The notes below the pieces were generated by a model, which ran no database searches, had not been told where the DNA came from, and saw nothing but the letters and a program-made list of their open reading frames with translations. Below, piece by piece: positions 21,501 to 29,233 of a stretch of DNA of 64,000 nt. The stretch covers positions 1 to 64,000 of the forward strand of contig QOQV01000008.1 in the NCBI GenBank assembly GCA_003327435.1, given 5' to 3'. Position 1 is the first letter of the stretch. Each line of letters opens with the position of its first letter. Made by a program: the position numbers and the translations under genes. This stretch comes from Ignavibacteriota bacterium. GTDB taxonomy: Bacteria; Bacteroidota; Ignavibacteria; UBA10030; BY39.

Positions 21501-23434
21501 CGCGCGAAGCGTGCGACCATCAGGTAATATCGGAGCATTCTGGGAGCATCAGGTTTCAATCCACGCACGCGCGAAGCGTGCGACTAAGAGTTTTTTGTCT
21601 TATTTAATATAAAAAATAGTTTCAATCCACGCACGCGCGAAGCGTGCGACAATTACCCCCTCCAATTCGCTGTAGTGATATCCTGTTTCAATCCACGCAC
21701 GCGCGAAGCGTGCGACCCTGGGAGCACAATATACCTAACGGAGCATCCTGGTTTCAATCCACGCACGCGCGAAGCGTGCGACTATTTCGGTAGGGGTATG
21801 TTACAGATTCCTAAAAAGTTTCAATCCACGCACGCGCGAAGCGTGCGACTCGTTAAATGGTTCAAAGGATGGAAAGCACAAGGTTTCAATCCACGCACGC
21901 GCGAAGCGTGCGACCGATTATACTTATAGTGAGGCGGTAGAAATATTGTTTCAATCCACGCACGCGCGAAGCGTGCGACACTATACACTACACCGAAATA
22001 TCGGTGTTATACCGGTTTCAATCCACGCACGCGCGAAGCGTGCGACTATTGTCATAGACTTGCTCAGATATTATAATATGTTTCAATCCACGCACGCGCG
22101 AAGCGTGCGACTTACAATATACAATAACTATGCCATTAGTAATTGTGTTTCAATCCACGCACGCGCGAAGCGTGCGACTTCCTAAAAATAAGAATTTTTC
22201 TTAAAAATGAGAGTTTCAATCCACGCACGCGCGAAGCGTGCGACTATTACTGTATAGTTTTGTATACAGTGTATAGGTTTCAATCCACGCACGCGCGAAG
22301 CGTGCGACTATCGTAGATTTCAATTGTCTATATTGACCTTTTGTTTCAATCCACGCACGCGCGAAGCGTGCGACAATTACCCCCTCCAAATTATTATAGT
22401 GATATCCTGTTTCAATCCACGCACGCGCGAAGCGTGCGACGCAAGAGTGGTTTTTCCCGTTCCTTTTTTGCCAAGTTTCAATCCACGCACGCGCGAAGCG
22501 TGCGACAATTGCTATTATTGTAGTTTTGCTATTTAAAAAAGTGTTTCAATCCACGCACGCGCGAAGCGTGCGACTTTCATTCTCATTTTTCCTTTCTTTT
22601 AAAATAAGTTTCAATCCACGCACGCGCGAAGCGTGCGACGTTTACTTTTCAAGATAAAAATCAATTAAAAACGTTTCAATCCACGCACGCGCGAAGCGTG
22701 CGACATTGTTGAGCCAGAAGTCAAATTTTGATTAAACTCGTTTCAATCCACGCACGCGCGAAGCGTGCGACGTATAATAGACAAAAAATACATCTCCCTC
22801 ACTCGTTTCAATCCACGCACGCGCGAAGCGTGCGACCATTTGTCTGGAGCGTGGTTTGATATTACCAATGTTTCAATCCACGCACGCGCGAAGCGTGCGA
22901 CTTAATTAATATAATTATATGTGGTATAATAGTCAAGTTTCAATCCACGCACGCGCGAAGCGTGCGACGGTGTAATTGAGCAGTTCGCAATTCCAATCTG
23001 TCGTTTCAATCCACGCACGCGCGAAGCGTGCGACTAACCACATCAATTAATCTGTAACCATAACTGATAGTTTCAATCCACGCACGCGCGAAGCGTGCGA
23101 CGTTAAGCGGATGGGATTGGAGTTATATATTAAATGTTTCAATCCACGCACGCGCGAAGCGTGCGACTGAGATTCAATTAAAAGATGTTGTAGTTGAGCC
23201 AGTTTCAATCCACGCACGCGCGAAGCGTGCGACTGATACCTGGATGCATATACTTGTTGGTGTAGATAGTTTCAATCCACGCACGCGCGAAGCGTGCGAC
23301 TTGACAAAATCAATTTAAAATATTATATTATTACCGTTTCAATCCACGCACGCGCGAAGCGTGCGACTACAGATTAATTGATGTGGTTATACAGGTGCAA
23401 CAGTTTCAATCCACGCACGCGCGAAGCGTGCGAC
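18571..23434 (-). CRISPR. Type I-C CRISPR array, 74 repeats and 73 spacers
   Basis: I count 74 copies of a 32-bp repeat separated by 73 spacers of 32-36 bp. In the transcribed (minus) sense each repeat begins GTCGCACGC, has a perfect 7-bp stem CGCACGC/GCGTGCG with a 5-nt loop, and ends GTGGATTGAAAC, giving the usual ATTGAAAC handle. All copies appear identical except the one at 18571-18602, whose handle end is altered (plus-strand TATTCAATCC instead of GTTTCAATCC). A degenerate terminal repeat marks the leader-distal end, so transcription runs from the cas2 side towards 18571. Several spacer pairs overlap or are variants of each other. Open reading frames inside the array are artefacts of the repeat. 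Confidence 0.99.
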
Positions 23435-23605
23435 TGTCTATACCTTAAGTACTTATAAAATATTTTCTTATAACTATCATTCCGCTTATATTCATTTTTT
23501 TTCTTATAAAAATGGATTTTATTTTAAAAATTTGTAAAGTATTGCATTTTGCTTAATGCTAATCTTCCTACATTTTGATGTATTCTTCGGTTAGCACTCA
23601 CATAT
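23435..23605 (-). promoter_or_regulatory. CRISPR leader
   Basis: A 171-bp AT-rich stretch without a gene, between the cas2 stop and the first repeat. It lies upstream of the array in the transcribed sense and at the end opposite the degenerate repeat. It should hold the array promoter and the signals for spacer integration; I could not identify an integration-host-factor site with confidence. Confidence 0.8.
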
Positions 23606-23896
23606 TTAAAAAATAAATGTGTCATCTGCTCGAATATTTTTACTAACTCCAAAATTCTCTAATCGGTTTTTCCAATTTGATCCTAAGTAGTAGAATCTCA
23701 AACTATCCTCTTCAGGATTATAGATTGATAGTAGCTTATTCTTCAATAATTCCCATTCTCCAGGATCTAGGATACATTCAAAAACTGAATATTGTGCTCT
23801 TATTCCATAATTTAGACAAGCTTCTGCAACTTTCTTCAGCCGTTTCTGCCCACTCTTTGTTTTTGTTGATACATCATAACTTACAACGACCATCAT
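23606..23896 (-). CDS. cas2: CRISPR adaptation endoribonuclease-fold Cas2
   Basis: A 96-residue protein of the Cas2 ferredoxin-like fold: VVVSYDVST at the start with the conserved aspartate (Asp8), KVAEACLNYGIRAQYSVFEC, and the C-terminal strand DDTFIF. This is the form that accompanies type I-C Cas1. Cas2 bridges two Cas1 dimers in the integrase that inserts new spacers at the leader end of the array. It starts seven bases after cas1 and is the last gene before the leader. The gene is intact and of normal length. Confidence 0.96.
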   Translation of the reverse strand: MMVVVSYDVSTKTKSGQKRLKKVAEACLNYGIRAQYSVFECILDPGEWELLKNKLLSIYNPEEDSLRFYYLGSNWKNRLENFGVSKNIRADDTFIF

Positions 23897-23903
23897 AAAA
23901 GCC

Positions 23904-24947
23904 TCATTTTAAATAAAATGGTGGATAATCAGATATATCGCCTCTTATATAACGAGCAAGTAATTGTGCTTGTATATGAGGCAACAGTCCTATTGTTATT
24001 TTTTCTCCTAAGAAAGGATGAGTTATTTCTTCTTGCTTCCTTTTTTGATAAGTGGAGAGAATTTCTTTTCGAGCACCATCAGAAATTCTTACTTCACCCG
24101 ATTCCCTAAATTCAAAATCCTTAATTGTAACCTGCTTTAAATTGATAAGGTTAAGCATAATTCGGTCACCCAGATAAGCTCTCAATTCCTCCATCAAATC
24201 TAAAGCAAGCGAAGGCCTTCCTGGTCTAATTTGATGAAGAAACCCAACTTGTGGATCAAGGCCTACAGTTTCTAATGCAGAACGGACATCATTTGCAATA
24301 ATTGCGTATAAAAAGGAAAGAAGAGCATTCGGTGGATCCAGAGGTGGGCGTTTTGATCTCTGAGTAAATTTAAAATCATCTTTTTGTGCTGTTATTAAGT
24401 TAGACAGAACACTGAAATAAGTATTAGCACATTCGCCTTCGTATCCTATTAATTCATCTAAAGTTTCTACTTCCTTTATATTTTTTAACCTGTAACCTAA
24501 TAATTCTGCTGCTTTAGTTACTGAATCCGGACAATTATCAGGGTGATTTCTTTGATGTCTTAAAAGCAAATACCTGTAGTTTGAAACCTTTGCGGCTATT
24601 ATCGGTCGTGCTATTTTTAAGGATTCTGTTTTTGAATCAGATAATGCATATTGCGATTTTCTGAGAAGAACATTTCCCTGCTGTTTTCCATATACACGAG
24701 CAAGGAATTGACCGGTTTCTGTTAAATAACTAATTCCAACATTATTTTCAGCACAGTAAGCCATCAATTGAGGTGTGAGTGGTTTGAATCCAAAGCAAAC
24801 AATATTTTCAATCGTACGTATGGGAGCTTGAAATGCTTTTTTCCAGTTTCCTTCGGAATCTTTAATCTCAACCACAAATGTTTCTTGTTCTTTTCTAACA
24901 TAGGCATCATCCGAAGTTATGTATAATGTGTTTAGATGTTTTCTCAT
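23904..24947 (-). CDS. cas1: CRISPR integrase Cas1 (type I-C)
   Basis: A 347-residue protein, normal for type I-C Cas1. The N-terminal beta domain is followed by the helical catalytic domain with Glu170 in GYEGECANTYF, His238 in VGFLHQIRPGRPSLALDLME, and Asp250/Glu253. These are the metal-binding residues of the integrase. The start overlaps the end of cas4 by four bases and the end is seven bases from cas2, so Cas4-Cas1-Cas2 form a tight adaptation module. All catalytic residues are present, so the module is likely functional. Confidence 0.97.
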   Translation of the reverse strand: MRKHLNTLYITSDDAYVRKEQETFVVEIKDSEGNWKKAFQAPIRTIENIVCFGFKPLTPQLMAYCAENNVGISYLTETGQFLARVYGKQQGNVLLRKSQYALSDSKTESLKIARPIIAAKVSNYRYLLLRHQRNHPDNCPDSVTKAAELLGYRLKNIKEVETLDELIGYEGECANTYFSVLSNLITAQKDDFKFTQRSKRPPLDPPNALLSFLYAIIANDVRSALETVGLDPQVGFLHQIRPGRPSLALDLMEELRAYLGDRIMLNLINLKQVTIKDFEFRESGEVRISDGARKEILSTYQKRKQEEITHPFLGEKITIGLLPHIQAQLLARYIRGDISDYPPFYLK

Positions 24948-25567
24948 ACGTTGTACAATTCTTTAATGTAGTTTTTCAATTTCTTGTGATTTAGCGCTTT
25001 TGGCTGACAAACAGTTATCAAAGAGCAATTTCTGCATTTACTTGAATATTCTACAATCGGTACTTTACTATCAGCAATCATCTTTCTTACTTTGTCAATT
25101 ACTTCCTCTGTTTGGGTCCGTAGCTCAGAAGTTATATCAATTATATTTCTTCTACGAATTTTACCATAAAAGAAAGCAGCTATATTGATTTTTGTATTTA
25201 ACATTTCTTCAAGACAAAAAACCTGAGCACATAATTGCACTTTGTCGCTAATATCTTCTTTTGGTTCGCCAGCTTTAAATTCGACAGGTAGAATTTGCTT
25301 TCCATTTTTAGTTTGTCTGAATTCAACAACATCACATCTTCCAACTAATCCATATCTGTAAGAATGAATTCTTAAGCTGTAGACAGTTTTAACATTACCT
25401 CTCGTTTCATATGATTCAGCATCTACTTTTTCGTGTAAAATTTTTCCGCGAACAGTAAAGAGATTTTCCTGCCAAACATCGTCAATGTGGATAAGTCCAC
25501 ATTGACGAGGGCAGAAAATATAATGTTGCAAAGAATTTATCATTATAAAATTGTCTTCGGTGTACAT
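24944..25567 (-). CDS. cas4: CRISPR adaptation nuclease Cas4
   Basis: A 207-residue RecB-family nuclease with an iron-sulfur cluster. An N-terminal cysteine lies in YIFCPRQC (Cys19 or Cys23), and three C-terminal cysteines in KCRNCSLITVC (Cys178, 181, 187). The nuclease core shows Asp79 in GRCDVVEF and Glu96/Lys98 in PVEFKAG. Cas4 trims prespacers and helps select those next to a correct PAM before Cas1-Cas2 integration. It overlaps cas1 by four bases and is separated from cas7 by a 214-bp REP-hairpin cluster, unusual inside a cas operon. Confidence 0.96.
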   Translation of the reverse strand: MYTEDNFIMINSLQHYIFCPRQCGLIHIDDVWQENLFTVRGKILHEKVDAESYETRGNVKTVYSLRIHSYRYGLVGRCDVVEFRQTKNGKQILPVEFKAGEPKEDISDKVQLCAQVFCLEEMLNTKINIAAFFYGKIRRRNIIDITSELRTQTEEVIDKVRKMIADSKVPIVEYSSKCRNCSLITVCQPKALNHKKLKNYIKELYNV

Positions 25568-25584
25568 AAATCATTTTGTTTTCT

Positions 25585-25781
25585 TGATATAATAAGATAT
25601 CACCCCTACGGGGTTTATATTCAAATCATGATTTAAATTTTCTATAAATATTTCATCTCTTCGGGATTGATTAAATACCGTATTAAAAATCATTGACACC
25701 TTGTCCCGATAGCGACAAAATATTTATAGAACAATAACAACCCAATAAATTGAAGTCCCAGAGGGACGATATATTATATCC
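25585..25781. repeat. REP-hairpin cluster inside the cas operon
   Basis: Four related palindromic units lie between cas7 and cas4. Two are inverted (25585-25613 with CCCCTACGGGG, and about 25642-25670) and two direct (GTCCCGATAGCGACAAAATA at 25703 onward; GTCCCAGAGGGACGATATAT at 25755 onward). They share the pattern GTCCC-loop-GGGAC-GAAA-nn-TTTATAG with the repeats flanking the IS200-like gene at 56794. Structured RNA here could alter expression of cas4-cas1-cas2 relative to the effector genes. Confidence 0.75.
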
Positions 25782-26627
25782 TCATAATTCCACCATCTTA
25801 AATGTTTCTGAAAATTTGTTACCATCAAGAAGAATTTCATAATCGGAAAATTCACGAGCTGGTCCTTCTGATAATTTATTGTGTTTCACTCTTTCGAATA
25901 ACTTGTGTGCAGAATGATTACCCAATGCGGTTTTATGTTTAAATACAATTAATTTTCTAGTATTCATTTCACCCCTTGCAGCAGAGCGGTCGTGCTCGAA
26001 CATATTTTGCATTGCTTCAAAAAACAGATTGAGGTCTTCGTCGCTAAATCCTGTTTGATTAGCAAGATGTGCAGAAATAAATCCGTGTGTTCTGTATAAA
26101 CCGTAAGGCACTGTGTATTTACGACCCATTTCGGAACCACCCGTCTCTGATCTTTCCTCTGTTGTTTTGGCAACACGAGTAATACTATGTTCAAGAGCAA
26201 CAATTGGATCTACAGAGCGAGCGAATGTTAGTTGTACCGGACCACGAACTTGCCCAGCATTCTTACCTGTTGACATAACAGCGCCAAATGTTCTAATGTC
26301 ATAATAATTTTTACACATCCAAATTCTTGCAGCTTCGGTTTTGTCACCTTTTTCTTTTTTACTTACTTCATCGTCTTCGTGAGCTTTATCAATTAGAGTA
26401 TTAAGCACAGCTTTCTCCTTAATAAAAATATCAAAGGGTGATTTTTCTTCTTTTGTCATCAAAACATAGTTTCTAACTTTCCTTTTTATACAAACATCAG
26501 TTACAAGTCCGTGTCCGGTTTCTGCATCAATGCGGGGTAAATTTCCGGCATCGGGGTCACCGTTTGGATTTCCATCTTTTACATCAAAATAAAAAACAAA
26601 GTCATAACGATTTTTAATCGGTTCCAT
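25782..26627 (-). CDS. cas7: Cascade backbone subunit Cas7 (Csd2, type I-C)
   Basis: A 281-residue Csd2/Cas7 protein. Typical features are [20 protein letters not shown] near the start, [12 protein letters not shown], the thumb-like [20 protein letters not shown], and [16 protein letters not shown]. Multiple copies form the filament that binds the crRNA spacer in the type I-C complex. It follows cas8c by 20 bases with a good ribosome site (AAAGGAGAAAG) before its ATG. Length and motifs are normal. Confidence 0.96.
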   Translation of the reverse strand: MEPIKNRYDFVFYFDVKDGNPNGDPDAGNLPRIDAETGHGLVTDVCIKRKVRNYVLMTKEEKSPFDIFIKEKAVLNTLIDKAHEDDEVSKKEKGDKTEAARIWMCKNYYDIRTFGAVMSTGKNAGQVRGPVQLTFARSVDPIVALEHSITRVAKTTEERSETGGSEMGRKYTVPYGLYRTHGFISAHLANQTGFSDEDLNLFFEAMQNMFEHDRSAARGEMNTRKLIVFKHKTALGNHSAHKLFERVKHNKLSEGPAREFSDYEILLDGNKFSETFKMVEL

Positions 26628-26647
26628 TTTCTTTCTCCTTTTATTGG

Positions 26648-27034
26648 TTAGTTTTTGTTTGAATTAATTTCACTTTCTTCTTTATCAGATTTCTTTGTAA
26701 AGAAATCCTGTCTTTGATGATAGTATCCAATTGCAAAGTTTGCCTGTTCATTTAAAGATAGATTTGTAGGGAGTGAACTTATTTCCGAGATTATCTCACC
26801 AATTAGTTTTTCGAAATAAATTTTCCTGCCATCGTTCAATTTTTTCAGATGAGAATTTTTCAAACTTAGCAAACGAGGGAAAACAGTTATTGGACTGCTT
26901 GAAGCTGCACCATAATACCTATCTCTGATAGTTGTGTTGATTCCAGGGTTTGCTTCTTCCTGAATTTTCTCCAGAACAGCGAAAAGCCTTCCTGTTCTGT
27001 AAGCAACATTTGTGTTGTTTGGATCGAGTGACAT
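26648..27034 (-). CDS. cas11c: Embedded small subunit Cas11c (internal start in cas8c)
   Basis: Within cas8c and in the same frame, AAAGGAG lies six bases before an ATG at 27034, giving a 128-residue protein that begins [20 protein letters not shown]. Type I-C systems are known to make the Cas11 small subunit from an internal start in cas8c, and length, position and the near-perfect Shine-Dalgarno support the same here. Cas11c stabilises the bound non-target strand in the complex. The product would be helical and shares its sequence with the Cas8c C-terminus. Confidence 0.82.
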   Translation of the reverse strand: MSLDPNNTNVAYRTGRLFAVLEKIQEEANPGINTTIRDRYYGAASSSPITVFPRLLSLKNSHLKKLNDGRKIYFEKLIGEIISEISSLPTNLSLNEQANFAIGYYHQRQDFFTKKSDKEESEINSNKN

Positions 27035-28393
27035 AGTTATCTCCTTTTGATTTAATTTTTGAATTCTGATTTTTCTGTTTAAACAAGCTTTTAAGATTGC
27101 TGCACGAGTACGATTAACGGTTTGTTCGGCTCTTATTCTACGAATACATTGCTGCATTAAAGATTGTGGATATGGATATCCATCAATAATGCTTTCTATA
27201 ACCGCTCCGGCAAGATTAGGCGGAACATTTTCCATTTTATATTGCAATGCAGTTGCAGAAAGAATTTGATATAGTGAAAGATATTTTTGTTCTTTTGGTC
27301 CGTGAATAATCTCAAAATCATCAAAGTGCTGTTTGATGTTTTTTCCAAAATCTTCAAGCGACGGAGCCTTCCAGAACCTTACAGATATTCTTGCTGCATT
27401 CGGGGCTAATCCTAAAACATAAAAGTGATTTGTTCGTTCTGATGAAAGTTGACCTGTTTGAATAGCTTCAAATAATTTTTTGATTTTATTAACGCCGGCA
27501 TCGGGATTATCCTGCTCAGATTTTTGCATTGCGATTATCCAGGGGAAAATTTCTTCTGGATTAACTTCAGTGGTTGGTTTTTCAGACCAGAATACAATTG
27601 TGGAATCGGCAATCGTGATTTTATTTTGTGAGTCTTTTCCCAACAAAACATTTAATGCCGTAGTGTAAGCAAATGCTGCACGATTGCTAATTGGTGCGTT
27701 ATAGTTTTGAGTTTTATTGTAAGAGTTAAATGCCGGTAGGTTATATGAAACTAATGCGCCGCCTGATGTATTTCCACCTCTTACACCTTTAATTGATGGA
27801 TGCAATCTAGCAACAGTTGCTTTCTCTCCGGTTATTAGACATGTGCTATCAAAATTCTCTTCTATTTTTAATGTTTTATCTCTGATTTCATCGCAGAGAC
27901 TACTGTGTTGTTCTCCATCAATTTTAAAGACAATGAAAGGATTCTCCTCAAGGATTTTATTCCATAATTCAGCGTATCCAGAATTTTCTATTTGCTGTAC
28001 GGGATTATTTTCAAGAAATTCAATTAAATATTTTATGCTTGGCGAATCCTCAATATCAATTTCATTTTTAATTCTATCCTTAAACAAATTAAATCTTTCC
28101 TCAATGTCATCACGGTTTCGTGGATTTGCACCGAGAGCATATTCAATATTATCCCAAAGTAAGTTAGCCGCTTTACCAACCGTTCTCTTAACGGATTGTG
28201 GCACTAAAAATTTTTTTGCTCTTTTCTTTCTACCCTCACCTTCTCTCATATCTTCAATTGCAACAAATTTCCCAGTCCTATCAATTACAATTCTGTACGG
28301 TATTTCTTTCCATTCCCAACCTTCGGGTGCAATGTGGCTGTTTGGGTCGACAGCTTTTCTTTGATAATATTCATACAATGCTTGTAGTATCAT
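26648..28393 (-). CDS. cas8c: Cascade large subunit Cas8c (Csd1)
   Basis: A 581-residue Csd1-family protein: [13 protein letters not shown] at the start, [34 protein letters not shown] near 185, and [21 protein letters not shown]. Cas8c recognises the PAM and recruits Cas3. Its start overlaps the cas5c end by four bases. About 128 codons before its end there is a strong internal ribosome site and ATG, so the 3' part very likely also encodes the small subunit Cas11c. The gene appears intact. Confidence 0.95.
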   Translation of the reverse strand: MILQALYEYYQRKAVDPNSHIAPEGWEWKEIPYRIVIDRTGKFVAIEDMREGEGRKKRAKKFLVPQSVKRTVGKAANLLWDNIEYALGANPRNRDDIEERFNLFKDRIKNEIDIEDSPSIKYLIEFLENNPVQQIENSGYAELWNKILEENPFIVFKIDGEQHSSLCDEIRDKTLKIEENFDSTCLITGEKATVARLHPSIKGVRGGNTSGGALVSYNLPAFNSYNKTQNYNAPISNRAAFAYTTALNVLLGKDSQNKITIADSTIVFWSEKPTTEVNPEEIFPWIIAMQKSEQDNPDAGVNKIKKLFEAIQTGQLSSERTNHFYVLGLAPNAARISVRFWKAPSLEDFGKNIKQHFDDFEIIHGPKEQKYLSLYQILSATALQYKMENVPPNLAGAVIESIIDGYPYPQSLMQQCIRRIRAEQTVNRTRAAILKACLNRKIRIQKLNQKEITMSLDPNNTNVAYRTGRLFAVLEKIQEEANPGINTTIRDRYYGAASSSPITVFPRLLSLKNSHLKKLNDGRKIYFEKLIGEIISEISSLPTNLSLNEQANFAIGYYHQRQDFFTKKSDKEESEINSNKN

Positions 28394-29148
28394 CTTCTTA
28401 TCTCCTCACTTGTTATTGGAGGTATGTTCACAACGCCATTTTCGATTTTTGCCTTAAAGAACATTGGTTTTGGATCATCTAAATTGGTGAAGTCCAGATC
28501 GTAAAGCATAAAGCCAAGTTCTCTCGTTTCATCAATTGGTTTGGCAGGATTGGTTTCAAAATCTTTTATCAATTTGAAGCTACAGCTAAACTCTCTCGTT
28601 CCAAGATATGGTTGATTGAAACATTGCCCCTTAGATGCACGTCGTTCGAAAATAGCAAGATATTTTCCGGGTGTTTCATCTTTACGATATAAATCTTTTT
28701 GCTCCTGCCAATACTTAAATTCTTCCAAATAAAACTCTCTTTCTTCCGGCTCCATTAAAAAATCGGGAATTGCTTTGTGGTTATTATTTTTTCTTTCAGC
28801 TATAGGAATGTATTCAAGAATTGCGAAGAAGCGGTATTTAACATCTTTTAGAAAATAACCTGCTCTTTGTTGGCGATTATCTTCGATTATAATTCCAGTT
28901 TTGTTAGAAGCAATAGCCCCAACCTCATTTCTTCTTACTGAAATCCACTTGATAGGATTTAGTATTTCAATTTTTGTCGGATGCCAACGAATTGCTAGTT
29001 TCCAGAATATTGATTCAAAAACTGCTCTAACAGCAGATGGTGTTGGGACATCGTAGCTTACTCTTTCGACTTTCATCTCAGGTCGTGTAAAGCAAGCATA
29101 ATCACCCCAAACCTCAAGGCAGAATGGTTTGTAATTTAAACTATTCAT
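28390..29148 (-). CDS. cas5c: Cas5c (Cas5d), pre-crRNA processing subunit
   Basis: A 252-residue Cas5d-type protein: FCLEVWGDYACFTRPEMKVE at the start, SYDVPTPSAVRAVFESIFWK, and the signature FERRASKGQCFNQPYLGTRE near 167. In type I-C, which has no Cas6, Cas5c cleaves the repeat RNA just 3' of the hairpin and stays bound to the 5' handle. The strong 7-bp hairpin of this array fits that role. I did not map the exact catalytic triad. It overlaps cas8c by four bases and is 85 bases downstream of cas3. Confidence 0.94.
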   Translation of the reverse strand: MNSLNYKPFCLEVWGDYACFTRPEMKVERVSYDVPTPSAVRAVFESIFWKLAIRWHPTKIEILNPIKWISVRRNEVGAIASNKTGIIIEDNRQQRAGYFLKDVKYRFFAILEYIPIAERKNNNHKAIPDFLMEPEEREFYLEEFKYWQEQKDLYRKDETPGKYLAIFERRASKGQCFNQPYLGTREFSCSFKLIKDFETNPAKPIDETRELGFMLYDLDFTNLDDPKPMFFKAKIENGVVNIPPITSEEIRR

Positions 29149-29233
29149 TTCATAAATCCTCCTATGTTGTTGAATAATTTTTTTTTAAATATAATAAAAA
29201 AAATTTTTAATGCGTATCATTTAATGATATTTT

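Noticed and set aside
18488-22536. Many open reading frames of 60-150 codons repeating RFARAWIET, SHASRVRGLK or NPRTREACD
   Set aside because: They are translations of the CRISPR repeat in different frames, not genes.
23234-23268. Spacer reading WMHILVGVD, slightly like the HUH region of IS200 transposases
   Set aside because: The HUH histidine spacing is not reproduced and the similarity is a few residues; chance is likely.
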